Of a stretch of 64,000 nucleotides of DNA, positions 50,852 through 59,529 are shown in pieces; position 1 is the stretch's first letter, and each line of letters begins with the position of its first letter. The position numbers were made by a program, and so were the translations under genes. Source of the stretch: Dorea longicatena (GTDB lineage: Bacteria > Bacillota > Clostridia > Lachnospirales > Lachnospiraceae); NCBI RefSeq assembly GCF_025150085.1, contig NZ_CP102280.1, forward strand, positions 263,001 to 327,000. The letters are read 5' to 3'. Under the pieces are notes generated by a model. The model had not been told where the DNA came from. It saw nothing but the letters and a program-made list of their open reading frames with translations, and made no database searches.

Positions 50852-52300
50852 ATGGAGGATGATAAAACACCAAAAGTATTTATATCGTATTCTTGGAGCA
50901 GTGATGAACTTGTATTGGATTTAGCCAAAAGATTGGTTGCCCATGGTGTAGATGTAGTTCTTGACAAATGGGATTTAAAAGAAGGCAATGATAAATATGA
51001 ATTTATGGAGAGATGTGTTAATGATTCAGAAATCACAAAAGTACTTATAATATGTGACAAGATATATGCACAAAAGGCAAATGACCGAACAGGAGGAGTA
51101 GGGGATGAAACAGTAATTATTTCTAGTGAAATATATGGGAATGCAAGACAGGAAAAGTTTATTCCTATTATTGCGGAACGAGATGAAGAAGGAAAAGAAT
51201 ATGTGCCGATTTATATAAAAACAAGAATATATATTGATCTTTCAGATCCAGCCAAATATGAGGAAGAATATGAAAAACTTCTTCGTAACATATATGAAAA
51301 GCCACAGTTTATAAAGCCTAAATTGGGGAAAAGGCCAGAATGGTTAGATGAAGAAAAAAGTGATTTTTTTCCCATAAAGGATTTGATTCGTCAAATTCGG
51401 GGGAGTAATACAGTTAATAAAAGAAAAAATTGTATATCAAGATTTTGGGAAGATTATGTTGAGGTTTTAAAACCATATTATGTATATAATGTGAATCCGG
51501 AAGAAGCATATAATAATTTTTTAAATACAAAACCAATACGAGATATATATTTGGATTTTATGGAATCAATTGTGGAAGTTGAAGATAATTATGCAGAGGT
51601 ATTAGCAGAAACATTTGAATATTTATATAATAAACTGTCATGTGTAAGAACATTTAATTTGCAAGCAAGTTCAGCATATGAGACAGATTTTGATGTTTAT
51701 AAGACCCTTTTGTGGGAAGTGTTTATATGTACCATTGCATATTTTCGTCATACAAAAGATTATATGGCAATAAATACATTGTTAACATATACGTATTTTT
51801 TAGAAACAAGTTCTTTTGGTGGAGCTATTAAACCAAATAATTATACAGCATTCAGACATTTTAATAAGATTATTGAAAATCAGTATAAGCCAACGTCTGA
51901 AATGAAAAACAAATATACATTGATAGGAGATGTAATTTGTAATCAGAGAGAAAAATTTCCAATATATACTTCAGAAGCAATTGCAGAGGCGGACTTATTT
52001 TTATATCAGGTTTGTAATGCGTATGACTTAGTTGAAGATAATCAAAATTGGATGGGTATATATTGGTTCCCTGGATGTTACGTTTATGTAAAAAATAAGG
52101 GGTTGGAATGGGAAAAAATGAAGTCTCGCAGATATTGTAAGAAAATGCAAATATTATTTGGGGTAGATAATATTGAGCAGTTGAAAGAAAAAATTGCAAA
52201 ATGTGAATATGATTCAAATATGAAATATTCAGGAAGTTGGGAAGCAGCGCCAGCTATATTAAGTGTGATTAAGCTGGAGGATATTGGAAGTTTAAATTGA
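50852..52300 (+). CDS. SEFIR/TIR-domain protein with unknown C-terminal region
   Basis: 482 residues. The first 150 form a SEFIR/TIR-like domain: KTPKVFISYSWSSDELVLDL, AKRLVAHGVDVVLDKWDLKE, EFMERCVNDSEITKVLIICD and EIYGNARQEKFIPIIAERDE. The other 330 residues have no family that I recognise; they contain RFWEDYVEVLKPYYVYNVNP and WMGIYWFPGCYVYVKNKGLE. ATG 50852 lies nine bases after GGAGG. TIR-type proteins in bacteria often cleave NAD+ or make cyclic ADP-ribose on infection. It lies in a defence island and may be a one-gene system. Confidence 0.85.
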   Translation: MEDDKTPKVFISYSWSSDELVLDLAKRLVAHGVDVVLDKWDLKEGNDKYEFMERCVNDSEITKVLIICDKIYAQKANDRTGGVGDETVIISSEIYGNARQEKFIPIIAERDEEGKEYVPIYIKTRIYIDLSDPAKYEEEYEKLLRNIYEKPQFIKPKLGKRPEWLDEEKSDFFPIKDLIRQIRGSNTVNKRKNCISRFWEDYVEVLKPYYVYNVNPEEAYNNFLNTKPIRDIYLDFMESIVEVEDNYAEVLAETFEYLYNKLSCVRTFNLQASSAYETDFDVYKTLLWEVFICTIAYFRHTKDYMAINTLLTYTYFLETSSFGGAIKPNNYTAFRHFNKIIENQYKPTSEMKNKYTLIGDVICNQREKFPIYTSEAIAEADLFLYQVCNAYDLVEDNQNWMGIYWFPGCYVYVKNKGLEWEKMKSRRYCKKMQILFGVDNIEQLKEKIAKCEYDSNMKYSGSWEAAPAILSVIKLEDIGSLN

Positions 52301-52355
52301 TTTATAATGAAAATAACGAACATAACATGAAGGACATAAATTGGGGGGAGGAATA

Positions 52356-52421
52356 ATGAGACAAGATTTGTTTAATTCATTAGATGAGTTTTATGAATTT
52401 ACGGAATTATTGAAAAAATGA
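52356..52421 (+). CDS. Possible 21-residue peptide
   Basis: GGGGGGAGGAATA directly before ATG is an unusually strong ribosome site. The peptide is MRQDLFNSLDEFYEFTELLK K. It may be a real short gene, the head of a lost larger gene, or leader peptide for the Shedu gene at 52505. Nothing more can be said. Confidence 0.3.
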   Translation: MRQDLFNSLDEFYEFTELLKK

Positions 52422-52504
52422 AAGAGATTATTTTATTATGTACACCATTGATAACATGTGTGATCAATAATTGCTATGATTAAAGAAAAGAGGAGAGCGT
52501 AAGG

Positions 52505-53716
52505 ATGAGTATTATATTTGAAAGAAGTGAAGATGAATTATTACTGATATTAACTCCGGAACGTATCGATATTCAAGATATTCTTGAAATTTTGAGAAAA
52601 GACGAAGAATGGCATATTTCAAGGACATTTACAGTTAATATAACGCATTTACGTTTTGAGGATGATATGCTTAATGAACTCCATTTTTGTGTTGGTAAGG
52701 TTTTAGACGAATACACCGTTATTGATCGTGATGTGATTGGTGTTGATCATGATTTTTATTTTGCTAATAGCGTTAAGTTAAATAAACGTCATTTTGTTGC
52801 TTATCGTAATATTTCTGTTCTTGCTAAAATAGATCATATTGTAGAAAAAGATGTTTATATAGGTGGAAGTGATATTAAAGACCATATACCTATAGAGACT
52901 TTTGAATTATTAATAAAAAAATTTCCCAAAACAGCCGAATTAAATTATTATGCAAATGCTCGGATTGCAACAATTGTTAAAGAGTTTTTCCCGCATACAG
53001 AGTCGTGTGAAGAGAAATTTAATAAGTTTATAGAGAGACAAGAAAAAAGTCTTTCATCCGCTCTTCAAGATGATATACAGAACGCATTTAAGGAAAATGC
53101 AAAAATAGAGCTTTGTCAATTTCGAGAGGTCAGAGCAAATCTGTTAGAACTTTTAAACAGATCAGATAGTGTAAGAGAAGAAGTATGGCAAAAGCAAATA
53201 CATGGGTTGTTGAGACTATTATATCCGAAGTACATAGCTGGAGTACGAGAAGTTGTAATCAAAGGAGTTGATCGACATGAGAAAAGACCAGATTTTCTCT
53301 TGGTAGATGCAAATGGATATATTGATATTCTTGAAATAAAAAAGCCGAATGTTCAAATTTTAACCAAGCAATCTTCATATCGTAATAATTATGTACCTGT
53401 GCGAGAACTGGCTGGAGCTATTCAACAGATTGAAAAATATATTTATTGTCTTAATGTTTGGGGAACGGAAGGAGAGAAAGTACTTCAAAAACAACTTTCA
53501 GAAAAATTACCCAATAATGTGATGCCAAAGGTTATTAATCCTCAAGGTATTTTACTTCTGGGACGAAGTGAGCAATTTAATCAACAACAAAAGAACGATT
53601 TTGAATTAATCAAACGACAATATAAACATATTGCAGATATTATGACGTACGATGATTTGATACAGCGTATTGATAATATTTTGGCAGCACTTAATATGGA
53701 AATCAGAGTAGAGTAA
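52505..53716 (+). CDS. Shedu-family anti-phage nuclease (SduA, DUF4263)
   Basis: 403 residues. The C-terminal half is the Shedu PD-(D/E)XK nuclease: VWQKQIHGLLRLLYPKYIAG, then RPDFLLVDANGYIDILEIKK carrying the D...ExK set, followed by LAGAIQQIEKYIYCLNV. The N-terminal 190 residues (EDELLLILTPERIDIQDILE; VIGVDHDFYFANSVKLNKRH) are an accessory domain. Shedu is a single-gene defence against phages. GAGGAG precedes ATG 52505. It stands 81 bp before the Gabija-like pair. The nuclease residues appear intact. Confidence 0.85.
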   Translation: MSIIFERSEDELLLILTPERIDIQDILEILRKDEEWHISRTFTVNITHLRFEDDMLNELHFCVGKVLDEYTVIDRDVIGVDHDFYFANSVKLNKRHFVAYRNISVLAKIDHIVEKDVYIGGSDIKDHIPIETFELLIKKFPKTAELNYYANARIATIVKEFFPHTESCEEKFNKFIERQEKSLSSALQDDIQNAFKENAKIELCQFREVRANLLELLNRSDSVREEVWQKQIHGLLRLLYPKYIAGVREVVIKGVDRHEKRPDFLLVDANGYIDILEIKKPNVQILTKQSSYRNNYVPVRELAGAIQQIEKYIYCLNVWGTEGEKVLQKQLSEKLPNNVMPKVINPQGILLLGRSEQFNQQQKNDFELIKRQYKHIADIMTYDDLIQRIDNILAALNMEIRVE

Positions 53717-53797
53717 AGTAGGTATTGGAAATAAAAGAGAGTTATGTATTGATGATGAAGAGGCTAATGATAGGAATAAATTTTAGAAGGTGAGAAG

Positions 53798-55948
53798 ATG
53801 GAAATTGTAAAGATTAGAGTTAAAAATTACAGAGCATTAAAGGACTTTTCAATGGACTGGCAGAAGACCCTTTCTCTGATTATCGGGAAAAATAATTGCG
53901 GAAAAACATCATTAATATCTATAATGCAAACGTTTTTTTCAGAGGGTAAAGGTCCGGGGATTCGATATGATGATTTTAATTTAGAGTTTAAATTAAGATT
54001 AACTGATTGTATAGCATGTAAGAAAAGTGAGTGGGATAATACAGATATACAGGGAATAGAATTATTTTTGTATATCGAATATAACGAGAGTGATAATATA
54101 GCAAATATTTCTCCATTGCTTATGGATTTAGATCCAGATAATCATATGGTCGTATTGAAGATAGAATATGTTTTGAATGATATTAATCAACTAAAAATGG
54201 ACTATGATAAATATTTTGAAAAATTATCTTCTGGTAAGAAAAATGCTAGAAATAAACAACAATTATTTGAACGTTTTATGCGTGACAAATCGAAAAATTA
54301 TTTCAAAACTGTTTATAAGGCCATTAAGTATGATTATACAATACACGAATGCAATCCGGACATATTTACGATACTTGATAAAAATATCCTTCATTTGTCT
54401 CGTATAGTTTCTATTAAATCCATTGGGGCAAAGAGAGAAACAGATAATAAAGAAAATGATACATCACTTTCATCATTATCAAACCAATATTACGAGCGTG
54501 TAAAAGGTGAAGCTGGTGATCCGGTACTTGAAGAATTTGAAGCACAATTATTGAAAACAGATCATGAATTGACTGGATTATATTCAAAAGTGTTTGAAGA
54601 AATTGTTGGAAAAGTAAAAAGATTTGGTGGAACAAAAGAAAATGAAACCATTATTCAAATTAATTCCACTTTAGGACGACAAGAATTAATTAAAGATAAT
54701 ACGGTTATGACTTACAAAAGTGGTGATCAAGAACTCCCTGAAAGTTATAATGGATTAGGATACTTGAATCTTATTAGCATCATTATTCAAATTGAAACCA
54801 TCATGGCAGAATTTAGATGTGATAGTGATAAGGAAAAGATGCCTGCTGATATAAATATTCTGTTTATTGAAGAACCAGAAGCGCATACACATCCACAATT
54901 ACAATATATTTTTATTAAAAATATAAAAGAATTACTGAGAGAAGGAAAAAAATGTAAGGATGGATCAGATATTGTTGTTCAGACATTGATTACTACCCAT
55001 TCTTCTCATATTGTCGCGGAATGTGATTTTGATGATATAAAATATTTTTGCAGAGTATCTCCATATGCAGTTATTTCAAAAAATTTATGTTCTTTGGAAG
55101 CAGAATACAAAGATGAAACTGATCCAAATAATAAACGTTATAAGTTCCTTAAACAGTATCTTACTCTTAATTACGCAGAAGTATTTTTTGCAGATAAAGT
55201 GATTCTCTATGAAGGAGATACGGAGCGCATTTTATTACCGGCAATGATGCGTAAAATTGATCAGGAAGAGGAAGCATCAGGAATGCCGCTGTTGTCTCAA
55301 AATATATCTATTATTGCGGCGGGTGCTAACTCACAACTATTTAGTCCTTTATTAGCATTTTTAGATATTAAGACATTGATTATAACAGATATTGATGCAG
55401 TTAAAAAGAAAGAAATAAAAGGGAAAGGGACTTATTATGTTGCCTGTGAGGTTGAAAAAGGCGAAAAGACTAGTAATCATGCATTGAATTATTATTTTAA
55501 AGAAGCATTAGAGAATTGGGGAAGAAATGATTTAACCTTTTTTAAAAAACAAAATGCAAGACAAAAGGTATTAAGCTATATACAAAAAAACTGGCAACAA
55601 AATGAAGATGGCAAGCTCATGATTGCATATCAAACTAAAGAAGAAAACGGAAAAGAATATTATCCACGAAGTTTTGAGGATGCGTTTTTCTGTTGTAATA
55701 GACAGTTTATTATTGATAATATATCAAATTTCCATTGCTTAAAAAATAAAAAGTATTTTGATGAAAAAGATGAAAGTGGTATTTATCAATATTCCCCATA
55801 TGAACTGGCTGAAAAGTGTGTGAAAAGTAAACCGGCATTTCCAATGGAAGTGCTTTTAAACAGTGAATCAGATGGAAAATGTGATTATTCGAATTGGAAA
55901 ATACCATCGTATATTAAGGAAGGATTATTGTGGCTGAAGCAGGATTAG
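53798..55948 (+). CDS. Gabija-like OLD-family ATPase/TOPRIM nuclease (GajA-like)
   Basis: 716 residues. ABC-type ATPase: Walker A LIIGKNNCGKTSLISIMQ, signature-like YNGLGYLNLISIIIQIE, Walker B NILFIEEPEAHTHPQLQ and H-loop LITTHSSHIVAECD. Then a TOPRIM domain: KVILYEGDTERILLPAMMRK and IKTLIITDIDAVKKKE (DxD), with the basic C-terminal part. Together with the next gene this is the GajA/GajB pair. It is longer than the GajA proteins I know (near 580 residues), with the extra length in the ATPase insert and the C-terminus. Start ATG 53798 follows GAAGGTGAGA. The helicase start overlaps its end. Confidence 0.85.
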   Translation: MEIVKIRVKNYRALKDFSMDWQKTLSLIIGKNNCGKTSLISIMQTFFSEGKGPGIRYDDFNLEFKLRLTDCIACKKSEWDNTDIQGIELFLYIEYNESDNIANISPLLMDLDPDNHMVVLKIEYVLNDINQLKMDYDKYFEKLSSGKKNARNKQQLFERFMRDKSKNYFKTVYKAIKYDYTIHECNPDIFTILDKNILHLSRIVSIKSIGAKRETDNKENDTSLSSLSNQYYERVKGEAGDPVLEEFEAQLLKTDHELTGLYSKVFEEIVGKVKRFGGTKENETIIQINSTLGRQELIKDNTVMTYKSGDQELPESYNGLGYLNLISIIIQIETIMAEFRCDSDKEKMPADINILFIEEPEAHTHPQLQYIFIKNIKELLREGKKCKDGSDIVVQTLITTHSSHIVAECDFDDIKYFCRVSPYAVISKNLCSLEAEYKDETDPNNKRYKFLKQYLTLNYAEVFFADKVILYEGDTERILLPAMMRKIDQEEEASGMPLLSQNISIIAAGANSQLFSPLLAFLDIKTLIITDIDAVKKKEIKGKGTYYVACEVEKGEKTSNHALNYYFKEALENWGRNDLTFFKKQNARQKVLSYIQKNWQQNEDGKLMIAYQTKEENGKEYYPRSFEDAFFCCNRQFIIDNISNFHCLKNKKYFDEKDESGIYQYSPYELAEKCVKSKPAFPMEVLLNSESDGKCDYSNWKIPSYIKEGLLWLKQD

Positions 55949-57858
55949 AAAGAGAAGTAATTGATATTTTATCGCTTATAGAGAAAAAACAAAATTTTTT
56001 ACTGAGTGGAGGAGCTGGTAGCGGAAAAACTTATTCTTTGGTCAGTTTATTGAAGAAAGTATCTGAAAAGTATCCGAAAGTGAGAATTGCCTGCATAACA
56101 TATACAAATGCTGCAGCATTGGAAATACGTGATAGATGTCATATTGGTAATTTATATGTGTCAACAATTCATGATTTTTTGTGGGATAATATTCGACAAT
56201 TTCAAGTAGAATTGAGAAAAATTTTATGTGAAATAGTGAATGATCCAAATGGGAAAATTCAAAATCCATTATCGGATGATGAGGAGGAATTTCAATTACT
56301 TGATGATATTCAGATTACATATAAAGAATATACAAGGATCTTAAAAGGAGAAATTTCGCATGATGAGGTTTTGATTATTGCAAAGAAAATGTTTGAAACA
56401 TATCCTAAATTGTGCAAAATTGTATGTAGCAAATATCCGTTTATTTTTGTTGACGAATATCAGGATACGTCTCCGTTAGTAATAGAAATATTGCTTGAAT
56501 CATTACAAAAAGTTGTTGAACCTAGTATTGTTGGCTTTTTTGGAGACTCGATGCAGTCGATATATGATGAAGGCATTGGAGATATTGAAAATTATATAAA
56601 AACTGGAAGAGTGACAAAAATAGAAAAGAAACAAAATCGTCGTAATCCTCAAAAAGTTATTGAATTGGCTAATAAATTACGCACAGATGGGTTGATGCAA
56701 CAGGCTTCAGATGATGCGAATGCACCAAATATGGAAAATGGTGTGATAAAAAAAGGAAGCGTAAAGTTTCTGTATGGAAATGATCTTAAAATGGCATATT
56801 CATCTGAATTTATGAAAGATTGGAATTTTGAAAATTCAAAACAAACGAAAGAATTACGTTTGACACATACCCTTATAGCGGGAGAGGCTCATTTTGAAGA
56901 ACTTTATAATATTTACGATTCTGATCCAGTATTGAAATTAAAAAAAGATTTAAAAGCTTATGTTAAAAAGAAGCAAATAGAAATTGAGGAGGATAAAACT
57001 TTTGATGAAGTATTAAATGAGATAGAGTGGTTTTATCAAAAAGGTAAAAATACAGGGAAGAGTCATTTAGAGGTTTTTCTTGATGATCCAAGTAATGAAA
57101 AGTTATATTCTCATGTAAAAGATTTACCATATTCAGTGGTGAGTAAATTTTATTGGGAAAAAGATCAATTAATAGACGATAAGATTGAAAAAGACGGAAA
57201 AATAATCAGAGACGCTAAAAGGGATGCATTGATTGCACACTTGTTTAGAATTCAAGATATTATTGCATTATATATTTCTTCAAATTATAGAGATTTATTG
57301 AGAAAAATCGGAAGAAAAATTCAGAGGAATAGTGATAAGAGAGAACTTCATGATGAACTTGAAAGTTTGCGGCTAATAAGCCAAAAATCAATTGGAGAAG
57401 TAATTGATTTTGCAAATGAAAAAAGTCTTTGTGTTAAAAGTGATGCGTTTAATTCCTTTATTGAAAAAAATGAGTATTTATATTGGCGTGTTTCAGCGGT
57501 ACCATATTCTGTATTTCAAAATTTATATTCATATATAGAAGGAAGACGTCCATTTTCAACACAGCATAAGGTGAAGGGATTAGAATATGAAAATGTTTTG
57601 GTGATTCTTGATTCATCGGGTTGGAATAAGTATAATTTTGATTATGTTTTAGATGATTCTATTTATGATAGTTTGCCGAAAGGGAAAAAAGAATCATATA
57701 AAAGAATAAAAAGAAGGACAGAAAAACTTTTATATGTTTGTTGTACAAGAGCGAAGGAAAATCTCGTTTTGTATTATCCAGAGCCTTCAAGCGGAGTTAT
57801 TCAAGGAATGGAGCGTTTGATTGGAAAAGACAATTGTGTAAATTTAGGTTTAGTTTAA
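55930..57858 (+). CDS. Gabija-like UvrD/PcrA-family helicase (GajB-like)
   Basis: 642 residues. Superfamily 1 helicase: Walker A FLLSGGAGSGKTYSLVSLL, motif Ia ACITYTNAAALEIRDR, Walker B PFIFVDEYQDTSPLVIEI, motif III-like GFFGDSMQSIYDEGIGDIEN, motif V TQHKVKGLEYENVLVI, motif VI LLYVCCTRAKENLVLYYP. GTG 55930 lies inside the end of the GajA-like gene after AAGGAAGGA, so translation is coupled. GajB acts with GajA to sense DNA ends or nucleotide pools and cleave phage DNA. It is larger than the usual GajB (near 500 residues). Confidence 0.85.
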   Translation: MAEAGLEREVIDILSLIEKKQNFLLSGGAGSGKTYSLVSLLKKVSEKYPKVRIACITYTNAAALEIRDRCHIGNLYVSTIHDFLWDNIRQFQVELRKILCEIVNDPNGKIQNPLSDDEEEFQLLDDIQITYKEYTRILKGEISHDEVLIIAKKMFETYPKLCKIVCSKYPFIFVDEYQDTSPLVIEILLESLQKVVEPSIVGFFGDSMQSIYDEGIGDIENYIKTGRVTKIEKKQNRRNPQKVIELANKLRTDGLMQQASDDANAPNMENGVIKKGSVKFLYGNDLKMAYSSEFMKDWNFENSKQTKELRLTHTLIAGEAHFEELYNIYDSDPVLKLKKDLKAYVKKKQIEIEEDKTFDEVLNEIEWFYQKGKNTGKSHLEVFLDDPSNEKLYSHVKDLPYSVVSKFYWEKDQLIDDKIEKDGKIIRDAKRDALIAHLFRIQDIIALYISSNYRDLLRKIGRKIQRNSDKRELHDELESLRLISQKSIGEVIDFANEKSLCVKSDAFNSFIEKNEYLYWRVSAVPYSVFQNLYSYIEGRRPFSTQHKVKGLEYENVLVILDSSGWNKYNFDYVLDDSIYDSLPKGKKESYKRIKRRTEKLLYVCCTRAKENLVLYYPEPSSGVIQGMERLIGKDNCVNLGLV

Positions 57859-57880
57859 TAGTGATATTATATTGAAATTA

Positions 57881-57916
57881 TAGGCGCCGATTTTTTGATT
57901 GGCGTCTATTTGGTAT
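57881..57916 (+). terminator. Hairpin after the Gabija-like pair
   Basis: TAGGCGCC (57881-57888) and GGCGTCTA (57901-57908) form an 8-bp stem with one G-U pair; the T-rich run TTTGG follows weakly. A probable end of the transcript. Confidence 0.5.
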
Positions 57917-58085
57917 ATTAAAATATTGTAACGAGAAGTGTTTTTTTGATTATTGCATTGACTGAATTTGATTTTTGTAACAACCTGAACTGGATTGAAT
58001 CATACAGAGGAATAACGATAGTGTTTCGAAATATATTGACAAATAGGAATGTTCAGTTAATTACTTTTATGTTATACTTTTAAAG

Positions 58086-58133
58086 TTAGGGCTACAGGAT
58101 CCATCATTCGATGGTGCTAATAATTTACCCTAA
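58086..58133 (+). promoter_or_regulatory. Structured leader before the methyltransferase gene
   Basis: Within the 318-bp gap 57859-58176, TTAGGG (58086-58091) pairs with CCCTAA (58128-58133), and inside it CCATC (58101) pairs with GATGG (58110) around ATTC. TTGACA at about 58037 and TATACT at 58074 lie upstream but are too far apart for one promoter. No gene is seen in the gap. Confidence 0.4.
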
Positions 58134-58176
58134 AATACAAGTGTGATGGCACGTTGTGTCAAGGAGGACTTTAACA

Positions 58177-59478
58177 ATGAAAAAAACTATTTGTGAGCTG
58201 TTTGCAGGCGTTGGTGGTTTCCGATTGGGATTCGATAAATTAGAATCTGGATGGGAAACTACATGGTTTTCACAATGGGAGCCAGGAAAGAAAAAGCAGT
58301 GGGCACACGATTGTTATGTTTATCATTATGGTGATTGTGCAGATTTAAAAGGAGAGTTTCATACTGGCGAAGATATTAGTCAAATGAATAAAAACAATAT
58401 TCCTAATCATAATCTTCTTGTGGGGGGATTTCCTTGCCAAGATTATTCAGTTGCACACTCATTATCTTCATCGAAAGGAATTGAGGGGAAAAAGGGTGTT
58501 TTATGGTGGCAGATTAGAGATGTTTTAATTACTAAAAGACCACCTTTTGTTATGTTAGAAAATGTTGATAGACTTTTGAAATCACCAGCATCGCAAAGAG
58601 GGCGTGATTTTGGTATTATTTTAACATCATTTGCACAGTTAGGATATAGAGCAGAATGGAGAGTAGTAAATGCTGCTGAGTATGGAGCTGCTCAAAGACG
58701 TCGTAGAACATTTATTTTTGCATACAATAAAGATACCAAATATGCAGAAACAATGGATAACTATGAAGCAGATAATATTTTATCAATGAATGGTTTTATG
58801 GCAAAATCATTTCCGATTTCAAAGTGTGGTCCACTTGTAGAGACAACTGTACTTTGTTCTGATGTCTCAAATGTTGATAGAGTACACTTGCTTGAAGATG
58901 GTACAGAGGAATCAGATAATGATCTTTTGGAAATGACGAAGAAGTTTCAATTTTGTTTTCAGACTGCAGGTTATATGAAAGATGGAGACGTCTTTACAAC
59001 AACTGTGACACCTGTGGAAATGAAGCCTGTATTATTGTCTGAAATAGTTCAGAAAGGTGTTGATGAGTCATATTATATTAGAGCAGATGATATGGCATCA
59101 TGGACATATATGAAAGGTGCAAAAAAAATCCCTAGAGTTTCTGCATCTGGTCATGAATATATCTTTTCAGAAGGTCCAATTGCTTTTCCAGATCCGTTGA
59201 ATAGGCCGGCAAGAACAATGCTCACTTCTGAGGGGACCAAGAATCGCTCTACACATGTTATTGCAGATCCTGAAACAGGAAGATTAAGACTTATCACTCC
59301 GGTAGAATCAGAAAGAATTCAAGGATTTGATGATGAGTGGACTAAAATCACATTGATGGATGGAAAAGAAACTCAGATGCCTGATAGAATGAGGCGCTTC
59401 TGCATGGGAAACGCATTGGTTGTTTCGATGGTTACTAGAATGGGAAAAATTTTGGACGAAATTATTGAAGAAGAGTAA
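58177..59478 (+). CDS. DNA (cytosine-5-)-methyltransferase
   Basis: 433 residues, C5 cytosine methyltransferase of a type II system. Motif I FAGVGGFRLGFDKLESGW, motif IV with the catalytic Cys GGFPCQDYSVAHSLSS, motif VI FVMLENVDRLLKS, motif VIII AAQRRRRTFIFAYN, motif IX-X TPVESERIQGFDDEWT and FCMGNALVVSM. The target recognition domain lies between. ATG 58177 follows AAGGAGG. The next gene is a MutH/Sau3AI-type endonuclease, so GATC is a plausible target, but this is inference only. Confidence 0.94.
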   Translation: MKKTICELFAGVGGFRLGFDKLESGWETTWFSQWEPGKKKQWAHDCYVYHYGDCADLKGEFHTGEDISQMNKNNIPNHNLLVGGFPCQDYSVAHSLSSSKGIEGKKGVLWWQIRDVLITKRPPFVMLENVDRLLKSPASQRGRDFGIILTSFAQLGYRAEWRVVNAAEYGAAQRRRRTFIFAYNKDTKYAETMDNYEADNILSMNGFMAKSFPISKCGPLVETTVLCSDVSNVDRVHLLEDGTEESDNDLLEMTKKFQFCFQTAGYMKDGDVFTTTVTPVEMKPVLLSEIVQKGVDESYYIRADDMASWTYMKGAKKIPRVSASGHEYIFSEGPIAFPDPLNRPARTMLTSEGTKNRSTHVIADPETGRLRLITPVESERIQGFDDEWTKITLMDGKETQMPDRMRRFCMGNALVVSMVTRMGKILDEIIEEE

Positions 59479-59529
59479 TTATTATTTAGTTGCTATAGAA
59501 TAAAGGTATACAAAGGTTGGTGATAATGA

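Noticed and set aside
58037-58080. TTGACA with TATACT as one promoter for the methyltransferase
   Set aside because: The distance between the boxes is about 31 bp, too long for a sigma-A promoter.
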